Notes: a model not told the origin generated them from the sequence alone. Positions 1 to 8,993 are shown, numbered from the stretch's first letter. The stretch: 64,000 nucleotides of DNA from an uncultured Lachnospiraceae bacterium (GCA_910577785.1 CAJTNT010000004.1:67693-131692); one strand, 5' to 3'. Made by a program: numbers and translations.

Positions 1-486
1 CAGTGCATCCATCCCCAGTTCCCTGGCCAGGGCATAGAAATCTATCATCTGTGCGTCATCCAGGATGGCCGCAATCAGCAGGATGGCATCCGCCCCAATC
101 ACTTTCGCCTCGTAAAACTGATATTCCTCAATCATAAAATCCTTGCGCAGGATTGGCAGCCTGGTTATCCTCCTGATTTCTTTTAGATATTCCGCATTTC
201 CCAGAAAATGGTCTTCCTCCGTCAGACAGGAAACGGCGTCTACCGAATCGTTGTACACCGCTATCCTGTCGGTCAGCTCTAGCTTGCTGTCAATCTTCCC
301 CAGGCTGGGGGAAGCTTTCTTAAATTCGCCAATGATAGAAATCCCCGGCTTGGATAGAGCCTCACGGAAGCTGGCGCCGCCCCCCTTCGATTCCTCTGCC
401 ATCCTGCGCATCTCGCTTTCGCTAATCCTGGCCTTATGTTCCGCCAGCCTTCGCTTTTTATCTTCTACAATCTTATCTAATATCAC
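1..486 (-). CDS. trpC: Indole-3-glycerol phosphate synthase, C-terminus outside window
   Basis: Converts carboxyphenylaminodeoxyribulose phosphate to indole-3-glycerol phosphate in tryptophan synthesis (cytoplasm). Only the first 162 codons are inside the window; the frame stays open to base 1. The start is a GTG at 484-486 preceded by GGGAG, giving a protein beginning VILDKIVEDKKRRLAEHKA. Family motifs visible are IIGEFKKASPSLGKI near residue 55 (phosphate/substrate loop with the catalytic lysine) and LPILRKDFMIEEYQ near residue 115. It sits 30 bases behind trpG, so it is the third gene of the T-box-controlled trp operon. The recognition is by sequence motifs and by the order trpE-trpG-trpC. 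Confidence 0.93.
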   Translation of the reverse strand, partial: MILDKIVEDKKRRLAEHKARISESEMRRMAEESKGGGASFREALSKPGISIIGEFKKASPSLGKIDSKLELTDRIAVYNDSVDAVSCLTEEDHFLGNAEYLKEIRRITRLPILRKDFMIEEYQFYEAKVIGADAILLIAAILDDAQMIDFYALARELGMDAL

Positions 487-516
487 CTTAACCGCTCCCT
501 TCCCTAATGGTTCGAT

Positions 517-1086
517 TTATACAATCCCATTGACAAAATTATCTATCATCCGTTTCCCATACTCCGTATAAATAGACTCGGGGTGGAACTGCAGGCCCAC
601 CACCGGATACTCTCTGTGGCGCATTGCCATAATCTCCCCGTCCTCCGTCCTGGCCAGCACCTGCAGGCAATCTGGCAGCCCATCTTCCTGTACGGCCAGC
701 GAATGGTACCTGGCCGCCTGGATAGGAGATCCAATCCCCGCAAAGATGCTTTCCCCAGTATGCCAGATCAGGGACTGCTTGCCATGGCATAATTCCTTTG
801 CATAACTGACTGTCCCGCCTAGGGCTTCCCCAATACACTGATGGCCCAGGCAAATCCCCAGGATTGGCCGCTGTTCCAGGAATTCCCTTACCACATCCAT
901 GCAGATCCCTGCCTCCTTGGGGCTTTTGGGCCCTGGGGAAAGCACAATCCGCTCAGGATGCAGGCTTCTGATTTCCTCCAGCGTTATCTTGTCATTCCGC
1001 ACCACCTGGATCTCTTCCGTAAAAATCCCCATATATTGATATAGGTTATAAGTAAAGGAGTCATAATTGTCAATCAGCAGTATCAT
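517..1086 (-). CDS. trpG: Anthranilate synthase component II (glutamine amidotransferase)
   Basis: Class I glutamine amidotransferase that releases ammonia from glutamine for TrpE; in many Firmicutes the same subunit also serves 4-amino-4-deoxychorismate synthase (PabA). The protein is 189 residues, the usual length. It starts ILLIDNYDSFTYNLYQY, has the nucleophile motif GICLGHQCIGEALGG near residue 80 and the catalytic His-Glu in LQFHPESIYTEYG near residue 170. Its ATG overlaps the trpE stop in an ATGA, the classic sign of translational coupling. The position between trpE and trpC argues for the tryptophan role; whether it is shared with folate synthesis cannot be told from the sequence. Confidence 0.93.
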   Translation of the reverse strand: MILLIDNYDSFTYNLYQYMGIFTEEIQVVRNDKITLEEIRSLHPERIVLSPGPKSPKEAGICMDVVREFLEQRPILGICLGHQCIGEALGGTVSYAKELCHGKQSLIWHTGESIFAGIGSPIQAARYHSLAVQEDGLPDCLQVLARTEDGEIMAMRHREYPVVGLQFHPESIYTEYGKRMIDNFVNGIV

Positions 1087-2561
1087 ATCTTTACCTCCTC
1101 ATCCACTAAAGTCCTGGCCAATGCCATCACCTTATTGCAGCATTCCTGGTATTCCATTTCGGGCTGGGAATCCGCTACAATCCCGGCTCCTGCCTGCAGG
1201 AAGACCTGATTTCCTTTCTTGACCATCGTGCGGATCGTAATACAGAAATCCATATCCCCGCTGAAATCAATGTATCCAGACGCCCCTCCATACAGCCCCC
1301 GGCGGCTCTCCTCCAATTCTTCAATAATCTCCATCGCCCGGATTTTCGGCGCGCCGCTTAGCGTCCCTGCCGGAAGGAAGGATGCTACCAGGTCAACGGG
1401 ATGGCAATGCCCCCTCCTGCGCCCTTCTACCATAGATGCGATGTGCATCACATGGGAATAATTCTGTACCCCCATAAACTGCGTAACCTTCACGGTGCCA
1501 CATTCAGAAACCCTGCCCATGTCGTTCCTGGCCAAATCCACCAGCATCACATGCTCTGCGCGTTCTTTCTCGTCTGCCAGCAGTTCCTCTTTCAGCCTCT
1601 GGTCTTCCTCTGCATCCCTTCCCCGTCTGCGCGTCCCTGCAATGGGACAGGTAAAGACCTGCCTGCCCTGCTGCTTTACAATCATCTCTGGGGAACTGCC
1701 TATTACCTCAAAGGCGCCAAAATTAAAATAATACAGATAGGGGGAAGGGTTCCGCTCACGCAGTTCCTTGTAAAGGGCAAACCCCTGCTGCCGTGTCTCT
1801 ATCGTCCATCTCTGGGACAGCACCGCCTGGAAAATATGCCCTTCCCGGATATAATATTTGATTTTCTCTACCTTCGCGCTGTATTCCTCCAGGGTATCAG
1901 ATTTATGGATAATCCTCCCGTCCCGCACAAATACAGGCGCCTCATCGGCAGGCACAGCCGGCATTTCTTCCTGGGCATGTTTTTTTCCTTCTGCCGCGGC
2001 CTGGCTATGCAGTGTTTTCCGGCTGGGATCCGCCTGGGCAATCAATGCCTCCGCTTCCTGCAGGGCCTCTTGCTTTCCTTCCTCACTGTCTTCCCCCAGG
2101 ACAACGGCTGTCAATGTCTCCGCCACATGATCCACCACAATAAACTTTGTCATCAGCATCATCTGGATGCTCTCAATGCCAATCTCGTCTGGGTTGCCAT
2201 CTGGCAATTTCTCGCAATAACGGACGAAATCATAGCCCAGGCTGCCCACCAGCCCCCCGCTGAAGCTGAGGCCGTCCGCTTCTTTTTTAATTTCAAATTG
2301 GCTATAATATTCCTTTAACAGCTCATACGGATTTCCTTCCCGTACTTCCTCCCCCTGGCTGCTTTGGATCACCAGTGCATCCTTGCGGGAAGTGATAAGT
2401 TCCTCCGGCTCCGCGCCAAATAATGTATAGCGGTCATAGTTCTTGTCATAACTCTCCAAAAGGAATCCTTTCTTATTCCCTACCAGATTCTCGTACATAT
2501 TAATAGAAGATTCTTTTACAATGCTGGCTGTCCGCCGATAGACTTTTAAAATACGCTTCAT
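1083..2561 (-). CDS. trpE: Anthranilate synthase component I
   Basis: Chorismate-binding subunit that makes anthranilate, the first committed step to tryptophan. I place the start at the ATG at 2559-2561 (MKRILKVYRRTASIVKES), which follows GGAAGGAG at good spacing; the reading frame stays open further upstream but that part lies inside the T-box terminator. The resulting 492 residues match the family. Visible family motifs are LLESYDKNYDRYTLFG (N-terminal LLES-type region linked to tryptophan feedback), PIAGTRRRGRDAEEDQRLKEE, HVMLVDLARNDMGRV and GTLSGAPKIRAMEIIEELE of the chorismate-binding fold. First gene of the trpE-G-C operon. Confidence 0.95.
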   Translation of the reverse strand: MKRILKVYRRTASIVKESSINMYENLVGNKKGFLLESYDKNYDRYTLFGAEPEELITSRKDALVIQSSQGEEVREGNPYELLKEYYSQFEIKKEADGLSFSGGLVGSLGYDFVRYCEKLPDGNPDEIGIESIQMMLMTKFIVVDHVAETLTAVVLGEDSEEGKQEALQEAEALIAQADPSRKTLHSQAAAEGKKHAQEEMPAVPADEAPVFVRDGRIIHKSDTLEEYSAKVEKIKYYIREGHIFQAVLSQRWTIETRQQGFALYKELRERNPSPYLYYFNFGAFEVIGSSPEMIVKQQGRQVFTCPIAGTRRRGRDAEEDQRLKEELLADEKERAEHVMLVDLARNDMGRVSECGTVKVTQFMGVQNYSHVMHIASMVEGRRRGHCHPVDLVASFLPAGTLSGAPKIRAMEIIEELEESRRGLYGGASGYIDFSGDMDFCITIRTMVKKGNQVFLQAGAGIVADSQPEMEYQECCNKVMALARTLVDEEVKI

Positions 2562-2957
2562 TCTCTCATGCTCCTTCCCAGAAAGACAAAAAATCCCTGG
2601 TAAAAGCTTCTTCGCTCTTACCAGGGACGGTTTGGCCGTGGTGCCACCCTGTTTTATTATAAAATTAGCGCTTCCATATGCGCGCCTTTGCACAAAAAAA
2701 AGGATATTCCAAATCAGAAATATCCGCCACCAATTCTATAACCTCTTCATCCGATACACATGATATCTTACCCCTGTAACGTGAGGACACGGCATCCGCT
2801 ACTGTTAGGAACCCTTATCGTTCCTCTGTTCACTTTGCATCTCACAAATCCATTCCCATAAAAGCTTCCTGTTATCTTCCACCAGCCGATAACTCTCTGT
2901 AAGGACGGTTCTTATGGTACTATTTTTGCTCATTGATTTTATGGTTTTTATTTAACT
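2562..2957 (-). promoter_or_regulatory. T-box leader, probably tryptophan-specific
   Basis: The untranslated leader of trpE carries the conserved T-box sequence AGGGTGGCACCACGG (2636-2650, minus strand) followed directly by the terminator hairpin at 2595-2626. Upstream lies a long structured region that fits Stem I. A TGG at 2850-2852, set in GGGAATGGATTTG, is the likely specifier codon and would read tRNA-Trp. Known mechanism: uncharged tRNA pairs with the leader and favours the antiterminator, so trp genes are transcribed when charged tRNA-Trp is scarce. The specifier assignment is by eye; another TGG lies 6 bases upstream. Confidence 0.9.
2595..2626 (-). terminator. T-box terminator hairpin of trpE
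   Basis: On the minus strand CCCTGGTAAGAGC pairs with GCTTTTACCAGGG (a G-U and small loop allowed), followed by ATTTTTTG. It begins immediately after the T-box sequence, so the 5' arm can alternatively join the antiterminator. Confidence 0.88.
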
Positions 2958-2963
2958 GGGAAC

Positions 2964-2992
2964 AGTTTACCACACTGCCATGGCAGTGTCAA
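2964..2992 (-). promoter_or_regulatory. Sigma-A promoter of the trp operon
   Basis: TTGACA at 2987-2992 and TAAACT at 2964-2969 are separated by exactly 17 bases on the minus strand. The spacer holds the palindrome CTGCCATGGCAG. Transcription would start near 2957, just before the T-box Stem I. Confidence 0.75.
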
Positions 2993-3104
2993 GAATTTTT
3001 TTATTGAAATTATATTTTTTTGATGGTAGAATGTTACTATTACTATCCACGATTTTGGAATGTGGGGGTACGCCATTTAACAACAACGCAGTACGGAGAA
3101 AGAT

Positions 3105-3764
3105 ATGTCATATTTCCCAATGTTTATCGAACTAAAACAACAGCCCTGCCTGGTAATAGGAGGCGGAAGCGTGGCTTCGCGCAAGGCAGCCGTGCTAGAA
3201 GACTTCGGCGCCAGGGTGGCTGTCATTGCTCCTGTGATTTCAGCAGAAATAAAGGCTATGAAACATGTACGATGGCTGGAAAAAATGTTCACAGAAGAAG
3301 ATTTATGCCCCTCCAAGGAATGGATGGGGGAATGCTGCGCGGAATGGGCATTGGTGGTGGCCGCAACGGATGATACGAGCCTGAACCATCGGATCAGCGA
3401 GGCATGCAGAGATAAAAAAATACCTGTCAACGCCGTGGATCAGATTGAGGACTGCAGCTTTATTTTTCCGGCTTACCAGAAAGAGGGCGAAGTAGTGGCC
3501 GCATTTTCCAGCGGCGGGCAGAGCCCCAGCATCGCCCAATATCTGAAAGCACAGATACAGCCTTTCATGCCGCCATTCCTGGGGGCATTGGCAGTATGCC
3601 TAGGAGAAATCCGGGGGACGGTCAAGCAATGTACCACAACGGAAGGCGAAAGGAAAAAAATTTACCAGACGCTCCTGGAACTTGCCATGCAAAAAGAGCA
3701 GCTTCCTACAGAACATGAGATTCAGGAAATCATACAGGCAGCAATAGAAAAAGAAGCCTGGTAA
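3105..3764 (+). CDS. Precorrin-2 dehydrogenase / siroheme synthase-type protein (Met8/CysG N-domain)
   Basis: Likely oxidises precorrin-2 to sirohydrochlorin with NAD and may chelate iron, for siroheme or as entry to cobalamin. The 219-residue protein opens MSYFPMFIELKQQPCLVIGGGSVASRKAAVLEDFGA, the Rossmann GGGSVA signature of the CysG N-terminal domain; CSFIFPAYQKEGEVVAAFSSGG near residue 120 is the typical core. The length is that of stand-alone Met8-like enzymes, without the methyltransferase half of CysG. The start has AGAAAG/GGAGAA upstream. It is divergent from trpE and has no neighbouring hem or cob genes in this window, so the final cofactor cannot be decided. Confidence 0.85.
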   Translation: MSYFPMFIELKQQPCLVIGGGSVASRKAAVLEDFGARVAVIAPVISAEIKAMKHVRWLEKMFTEEDLCPSKEWMGECCAEWALVVAATDDTSLNHRISEACRDKKIPVNAVDQIEDCSFIFPAYQKEGEVVAAFSSGGQSPSIAQYLKAQIQPFMPPFLGALAVCLGEIRGTVKQCTTTEGERKKIYQTLLELAMQKEQLPTEHEIQEIIQAAIEKEAW

Positions 3765-3842
3765 AATTCTTCCATCCCTCCATATAACACACCAGCATTC
3801 GGGGAAAAATGCTGCAGAATAACAACGGGAAAGAGATTGCGA

Positions 3843-4583
3843 TCACATCATATCAAACATCTCGTCCTGCTCCGGTTCTGCAGACACATCATGGTAAAAA
3901 TTCACCGTAACCTGATTCATATAGGGAATAATCCAGAGCATGCCGATGCCGCACGAAAGCATCCCCAGGACGCCCCATCCCAAAAAGCTCAGGTAGATAT
4001 AGAACATCCGCCCCTTGTTCCCCTCCATCCGGCGGGCGCTTTCACGGAAAGCCTCCACGGCATTCATTTGGGAATCATCTGCCAGAAGCAGGAATACCAG
4101 GCTATAGCGCAGGACAACCGCCATCAGCACAATGAGGCCTGCCAGATAGAGCAGCAGGCTAATAACCCCTGCGAGCACTGTGCCGCCTTCCGCCGCCACA
4201 ATGGCACATATGCCTCCTGGCAGCATACAGGGAACACTAATCCCCAAAACCATCAGGTAAGCCAGCACATAGCGTTCCGGCCGCCTGGTAAATTCGCCGA
4301 ACATCATCTTCAGGTCTGCATTTGCCCGGCGGGAAAATGCCAGGTGCATCTTCAGGATGCCGCACTGCATAACCACAGATACCATCCCTAAAATCAAAAC
4401 CGCCAGCACATATGCCACGGACTGCACCGCCCCATTCCTGCTGGCCACCATCAGGAAAAAAAATGGCGTCAAAGCCGCCGATACAATGAGCGCTGACAGC
4501 AGGCTTGCGCCAATGGCAAGCCCCCAATGTCCCATCAGGTTTTCCCTGGAAACCCGTTTCAATTCTGCCGATGTACGTCCCAT
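3843..4583 (-). CDS. DUF975-type integral membrane protein
   Basis: A 246-residue protein opening MGRTSAELKRVSRENLMGHWG, the N-terminal signature of DUF975 family membrane proteins common in Clostridia. At least five hydrophobic segments can be seen (around residues 20-45, 55-80, 110-135, 140-165 and 200-230). The segment EAFRESARRMEGNKGRMFYIYLSFLGW, with a conserved lysine-rich turn between membrane spans, is typical of the family. GGAG precedes the ATG by eight bases. The function of the family is not established; I see nothing in the neighbourhood that would fix it. Confidence 0.8.
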   Translation of the reverse strand: MGRTSAELKRVSRENLMGHWGLAIGASLLSALIVSAALTPFFFLMVASRNGAVQSVAYVLAVLILGMVSVVMQCGILKMHLAFSRRANADLKMMFGEFTRRPERYVLAYLMVLGISVPCMLPGGICAIVAAEGGTVLAGVISLLLYLAGLIVLMAVVLRYSLVFLLLADDSQMNAVEAFRESARRMEGNKGRMFYIYLSFLGWGVLGMLSCGIGMLWIIPYMNQVTVNFYHDVSAEPEQDEMFDMM

Positions 4584-4633
4584 GATTTCTTCTCCATTCT
4601 AAGCTTGTTATCTCCAAACAGCTCCTTAAAATG

Positions 4634-5215
4634 CTACGCTGCATAATCTATATGGTTCCCTTTTGCATTTTCCTCTGCCAGAGCCCTCTGGTTCTCCCTA
4701 TAAGGATCTGCCGGATATCGGATCTGCGTGGAAGTCGTCCCGCCAGATACGTAAGTCCTCCCACATTCAGGGCAGACAGAGGTATGGATGCTCACAGAAG
4801 CAGAAATAACCTTGCCGCCTTTCTGTGCCGCGCTGGTATAGGCGTTGGACACATGCTCCCCTTCATGGGCGCGTACGGCGCTGGCCGCAGCCTCCGGGGA
4901 AATATGGGCTGCCGACTTAAACGATACATTCTCATTGGAGCCATCCTGATACTTGCGCTTGGCACAGGTCTGGCAGTCCTCCTCCGAAACCTTGTCATTC
5001 CTCTCTTTGCCAAATACTCTCTTTACCGAACCGTCTCTTCCTGCCTCCTGTGCGCCTACCGAAAAATCCTCTCTTGGGCGGCCGCCCGCCCCTTGTACTC
5101 CACGCTCGCCATAAGGGACGCCGTTTCCGTTCCTATCTCCTGTATAAAAACGTTCTGTGCCATATGCACTATAATTACTGCCATAGGCGCTCACGCCGCC
5201 AATCCATCCTGCCAT
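4634..5215 (-). CDS. SprA-related putative metalloprotease
   Basis: Protein of about 193 residues with a low-complexity glycine/serine-rich front and a conserved core: CQTCAKRKYQDGS near residue 80, VSFKSAAHISPEAAASAVRAHEGEH near 105-125, and CPECGRTYVSGG near 150. HEGEH is a HExxH-type zinc site and the two CxxC pairs look like a structural zinc site; this order is the SprA-related family (PF12118). I prefer the ATG at 5213-5215 with GAGG eight bases upstream over the in-frame TTG six bases further up. Probably acts in the cytoplasm or at the surface; no signal peptide is visible. Family role is not known to me. Confidence 0.72.
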   Translation of the reverse strand: MAGWIGGVSAYGSNYSAYGTERFYTGDRNGNGVPYGERGVQGAGGRPREDFSVGAQEAGRDGSVKRVFGKERNDKVSEEDCQTCAKRKYQDGSNENVSFKSAAHISPEAAASAVRAHEGEHVSNAYTSAAQKGGKVISASVSIHTSVCPECGRTYVSGGTTSTQIRYPADPYRENQRALAEENAKGNHIDYAA

Positions 5216-5420
5216 ATGCAAAACCTCGCTTTCGTCCTTATATCATTCCTGTCACTGCCTGCCCTATCTCATCAGGGCGGGCATAGAAATCTATGCGGAA
5301 ATTATACCATAGTTTTTTCTTTTTGACAAAGGAAAAAAGAAAGTTTATACTACACATATAGATTATGGTTACGATTCACGGCTTTTTATTACAATTATTA
5401 AAATTTAAGAAGGAAACTCT

Positions 5421-5861
5421 ATGAGAAACAATGAAAAAGAAGAAACTGCATTATTCTACGTAGGATGGGCATTGGCGGTTCTTTGCTGCTGCGCCTGGGG
5501 GCTGTTCCATATCCTCCCCCCGTCTTTCTTCCGCCTCTTTCCCTCCTGCATGATCCGGCGTATTTGGGGGATTTACTGCCCCGGATGCGGCGGAACCCGG
5601 GCAGTCGCCGCCCTTTTACGCGGGGATTTCCTCACATCCTTTGTCTGCCACCCGCTGGTGCCTTATACCGCCGTAGTAGGCGGGTGGTTCCTGGCCAGCC
5701 AGACCCTGGAGCGGGCTTCCCGCCATCGGATCAAGATTGGCATGCACTACCGGGACGGCTATGTGTGGGCGGCTCTGGCTATCGTTGCAGCAAATTTCCT
5801 GGTTAAAAACCTGCTCCTCCTATGGGACATTGACTTGCTGAAGGGGATAACACTATACTGA
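5421..5861 (+). CDS. DUF2752 family membrane protein
   Basis: A 146-residue protein with membrane segments at about 12-32, 72-95 and 110-135. The hallmark is IYCPGCGGTRAVAALLRGDF near residue 50, the CPxCGGTRA motif that defines DUF2752. AGAAGGAA lies ahead of the ATG. The family has no agreed function. It is transcribed divergently from the SprA-like gene, with about 200 AT-rich bases between them that must hold both promoters. Confidence 0.82.
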   Translation: MRNNEKEETALFYVGWALAVLCCCAWGLFHILPPSFFRLFPSCMIRRIWGIYCPGCGGTRAVAALLRGDFLTSFVCHPLVPYTAVVGGWFLASQTLERASRHRIKIGMHYRDGYVWAALAIVAANFLVKNLLLLWDIDLLKGITLY

Positions 5862-5922
5862 AACACCTACAGATGTGCTGTTGGCATTGATAATACCGAT
5901 CATTGGCACAGCTCCTTCTGTC

Positions 5923-5956
5923 AGAAACAGCATAGCCTGCAAGCTATGCTGTTTCT
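5923..5956. terminator. Hairpin between convergent genes
   Basis: AGAAACAGCATAGC and GCTATGCTGTTTCT form a perfect 14-bp stem around a 6-base loop. It lies between the convergent DUF2752 gene and the aPGAM-like gene. No T-tract follows on either strand, so it may be a bidirectional stabilising hairpin rather than a strong intrinsic terminator. Confidence 0.5.
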
Positions 5957-5990
5957 CCTATGGCCTACAATCCTGCCGCCAACCGCACAT

Positions 5991-7199
5991 TTAAGAATTC
6001 TTGCCTATCAGATAATCTATCATTTCACATCCCTTGGCAACCCTATGCCCACTCTGCGCAGCCTCCCTCTCATTGTATCTCCATTTATTATCCTGCACGC
6101 AGCTACTTTGATATAGAAGGTAAGGCACCTCATCCCCTGTATGGGTACGGAGGCTGATAGGAGTCGGATGATCTGGCATAACCAGCATGCAGAACTCCTC
6201 CCCCGCCTGCTCCAGCCCACTCTTGATAGGCCCCACAACCTTCTCATCCAAAAACTGGATGGCCTGCACCTTCTTCTCCACGCTCCCCTGGTGGCCCATC
6301 TCATCCGGAGCCTCCACATGGACATAGACAAAATCGCAGCCCTCTTTTACCAGGGCGTCCACGGCTGCCTGGGCTTTCCCTGCATAATTCGTATGCAGCC
6401 CCCCATTGGCGCCTTCCACATAAATATTCTTCATGGATGCGCCTACGGCAATCCCTTTCAGCAGATCCACCGCCGACACCATCGCCCCCCGAAGCCCTGT
6501 CTTTTCCTCAAAGGATGACAGCGCAGGCCTTGTACCCGCCCCCCAGAACCAACAGGAATTGGCCGGATGAAGGCCTTTTTTCCTGCGCTCTGCATTGATG
6601 GGGTGGTTCACCAGAATCTGATAGCTCTTTTCCATCATTTCCCGCAGCGCCTGATCCTGCGGCAGATACTGCCCAATTGTCTGCCCCAGCACGTCATGGG
6701 GCGGAGTCAGCTCCACCAGCTCGCCATGATCCCAAATCAGCAGATGCCGGTAACTGGTGCCCACATAAAATTTATAAAGATCCGATTCCAATTCCTTTTT
6801 GACTGCCTCCAACAGCACGGCTGCATCCGCAGTCGGAATCTCACCCGCGCTGTGGTCAATAATCTTCTTATCTGCGTAATCCTCTTCTTCCTCTGAGACG
6901 GTCACGATATTGCACCGCAGGGAAACATCCGTAGGCTTCATATCCACGCCAATGCTCAAGGCCTCCAGTGGAGAGCGCCCGGAATAATAAACCTTGGGGT
7001 CATAACCCAGCACAGACAGGTTGGCCGTATCGCTCCCAGGGGACATCCCGTCCGGAATCGTATGCACCATCCCAATTTCCCCAGCTGCCGCAAGCATATC
7101 CATATTTGGGGTTTTGGCATATTCCAGGGGGGTCTTCCCCCCCAGCTCCGCAACCGGGCGGTCAGCCATGCCATCCCCCAGCACAATTACATATTTCAT
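5991..7199 (-). CDS. aPGAM-like alkaline phosphatase-superfamily enzyme, probable homoserine kinase
   Basis: Archaeal-type cofactor-independent phosphoglycerate mutase family (402 residues). The start MKYVIVLGDGMADRPVAELGG carries the metal-binding DGMADRP, followed by PNMDMLAAAGEIGMVHTIPDGMSPGSDTAN with the catalytic serine, and later HVEAPDEMGHQG and MLVMPDHPTP supplying metal-binding His/Asp. I choose the second of two adjacent ATGs (7197-7199), which leaves five bases after GGAGG. It lies 14 bases behind hom and shares its operon. In Bacteroides a homologue in the same setting acts as homoserine kinase; the cluster here has no thrB, so I infer that role. Glycolytic mutase activity is the alternative. 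Confidence 0.8.
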   Translation of the reverse strand: MKYVIVLGDGMADRPVAELGGKTPLEYAKTPNMDMLAAAGEIGMVHTIPDGMSPGSDTANLSVLGYDPKVYYSGRSPLEALSIGVDMKPTDVSLRCNIVTVSEEEEDYADKKIIDHSAGEIPTADAAVLLEAVKKELESDLYKFYVGTSYRHLLIWDHGELVELTPPHDVLGQTIGQYLPQDQALREMMEKSYQILVNHPINAERRKKGLHPANSCWFWGAGTRPALSSFEEKTGLRGAMVSAVDLLKGIAVGASMKNIYVEGANGGLHTNYAGKAQAAVDALVKEGCDFVYVHVEAPDEMGHQGSVEKKVQAIQFLDEKVVGPIKSGLEQAGEEFCMLVMPDHPTPISLRTHTGDEVPYLLYQSSCVQDNKWRYNEREAAQSGHRVAKGCEMIDYLIGKNS

Positions 7200-7213
7200 C
7201 ATTTCCTCCATTT

Positions 7214-8416
7214 CTATCCCACACGGATCATCTGCAGCACATTCTGCAGCCCCCCTGCGCGCCTCTCATATTCTTCCTCTGTCATCTCTTCCGTCAAAAA
7301 GCCCATTTCCCCAGTCACGCCAGGCGCCTCGACCCATTCCACATTTCCAAACGCAGCCATAATCGTATCCGCCCCATTGCGGGTCCTTACAAAGAAACGG
7401 CTCTTTGCCTTCTTGCAGTCCACCAGCTCCATTTTCCTGGAGTTCCAGGAAATGAGGATATTTTTATGCAGGTGCTTGGCAATATCTACAATATCCGCCA
7501 CCACTGCGCTGGCCGTCGGCAGCTTGCCGGCGCCGCTGCCATAGAACATGGCGTCGCCCAGCACGTTCCCATGGACAAAGATGGCATTAAACACATCATT
7601 CACACTATACAGAGGATGCTGCTGCGACAGCATATAGGGGGCAACCATCGCATAGTAGCCATCCAGCGTCTTGCGGCTGGTGGCCAGCAGCTTGATGACC
7701 CTGCCCATGGCCTTGGCATACTTGATATCCGTGGCCGTAATCTTGGTAATCCCTTCGGTATAGATTTCCTCAAAATCCACCTGCTGCCCGCACACCAGAG
7801 AGGTCAGGATGGCAATCTTGCGGCAGGCGTCATAGCCTTCAATATCGGCCGTCGGATCCGCCTCCGCATATCCCCGGGACTGGGCGTCTTTGAGCACATC
7901 GTCAAACTCCAGCCCTTCAAATGTCATTTTGCTGAGCATATAGTTGGTCGTCCCATTGAGGATGCCGGTGATTTCCTCAATTTCATCTGCCGTCAGAGAA
8001 GAATTGAGCGGGCGGATAATGGGAATCCCGCCGCCCACACTGGCCTCGAAAAGAAAGTTAATGCTCTGCTCCTTGGCAATGGCAATCAGCTCCGCGCCAT
8101 GCTTTGCCACCAGCGCCTTATTGGACGTGGTCACATTCTTCCCTGCCAGCAGGGCGCGCTTGACAAAGGTATAGGCCGGCTCCACGCCGCCCATGGCCTC
8201 CACCACGACCTGCACCTCCGGGTCATTGGCAATCACCTCATAGTCATGGACCACCTTTTCCTGCATGGGGTCTCCTGGGAAATCCCTTAAGTCCAGAATG
8301 TACTTTACCCCAATCTCGCTGCCGGCGCGTTTGGCAATGCTCTCGCGGTTGGTACGCAGCACCTCCACCACGCCGGAGCCTATCGTCCCATAACCTAAAA
8401 TTGCAATCTTTATCAT
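7214..8416 (-). CDS. hom: Homoserine dehydrogenase
   Basis: Reduces aspartate semialdehyde to homoserine, the branch to threonine and methionine. 400 residues. IKIAILGYGTIGSGVVEVL is the NAD(P)-binding GxGxxG at the N-terminus; VVVEAMGGVEPAYTFVKRALLAGKNVTTSNKALVAKHG and LNGTTNYMLSKM are diagnostic; GYAEADPTADIEGYDACRKIAILTSL holds the catalytic Asp/Lys region. A C-terminal ACT domain follows (VRTRNGADTIMAAFGNVEWVE is its start). The ATG at 8414-8416 has GGAG seven bases upstream, better than the ATG twelve bases earlier. Operon with the ACT protein upstream and the aPGAM-like gene downstream. Confidence 0.95.
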   Translation of the reverse strand: MIKIAILGYGTIGSGVVEVLRTNRESIAKRAGSEIGVKYILDLRDFPGDPMQEKVVHDYEVIANDPEVQVVVEAMGGVEPAYTFVKRALLAGKNVTTSNKALVAKHGAELIAIAKEQSINFLFEASVGGGIPIIRPLNSSLTADEIEEITGILNGTTNYMLSKMTFEGLEFDDVLKDAQSRGYAEADPTADIEGYDACRKIAILTSLVCGQQVDFEEIYTEGITKITATDIKYAKAMGRVIKLLATSRKTLDGYYAMVAPYMLSQQHPLYSVNDVFNAIFVHGNVLGDAMFYGSGAGKLPTASAVVADIVDIAKHLHKNILISWNSRKMELVDCKKAKSRFFVRTRNGADTIMAAFGNVEWVEAPGVTGEMGFLTEEMTEEEYERRAGGLQNVLQMIRVG

Positions 8417-8494
8417 AATATTCTCCATTCCTTTCCTTAATCATTAATCATGATGAAAGAATTCTTTCATCTGCCATAACTCTCTGTTCCTGTT

Positions 8495-8938
8495 TTATTC
8501 CCTGGCTAATATCTTTAAATAATGGATCCCCTCCTGCTGCTCGATATTTTCAATCATCTGGGATACGTTTTTCGTATCCGGCAGCACATCCACGCTCAAT
8601 GTGAGGGATGCGATTCCATTGACCGGTATGCTCTGGTGGATGGTAAGGATATTGGCATGGAAATCTGCCACAATTCGCAGCACCAAAGACAGCAGGCCGG
8701 GCTCATCATCCATCTGCATAACGATGGTAATCGTCTTTCCCTTGGCATTGTCGTGAAAAGGGAAAATATCATCTTTGTATTTGTAAAAGGAACTCCGGCT
8801 AATCCCTACCATGTCGGTGGCCTCCTGCACGGATTCTGCCCGCCCGGATTCCAGAAGCTTTTTTGCCTCCACCACTTTCAACAATACCTCTGGAACGGCT
8901 TTTTTCTTCAGAACAAAGTATTTTGTCTTCTCTTCCAT
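8495..8938 (-). CDS. ACT domain protein (UPF0735 / PheB-like)
   Basis: 147 residues: an N-terminal helix-turn-helix-like stretch (SVQEATDMVGISRSSFYKYKDDIFPF, about residues 40-65) followed by an ACT domain (ITIVMQMDDEPGLLSLVLRIVADFHANILTIHQSIPVNG), which usually binds amino acids. The start MEEKTKYFVLKKKAVPEVLLK is set by GGAGG seven bases upstream. Proteins of this family are regularly encoded next to homoserine dehydrogenase in Firmicutes, so I read it as an amino-acid-sensing regulator of the threonine branch. The regulatory target is inference. Confidence 0.88.
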   Translation of the reverse strand: MEEKTKYFVLKKKAVPEVLLKVVEAKKLLESGRAESVQEATDMVGISRSSFYKYKDDIFPFHDNAKGKTITIVMQMDDEPGLLSLVLRIVADFHANILTIHQSIPVNGIASLTLSVDVLPDTKNVSQMIENIEQQEGIHYLKILARE

Positions 8939-8993
8939 AATATGGCCTCCGGTCTGTTTGCCCATGAAATACATTTGTGTCCATAGCATGGAT

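Noticed and set aside
3020..3373. Open frame ahead of and overlapping the siroheme gene
   Set aside because: It is in another frame of the same DNA, lacks a ribosome site and codes for a low-complexity mixture.
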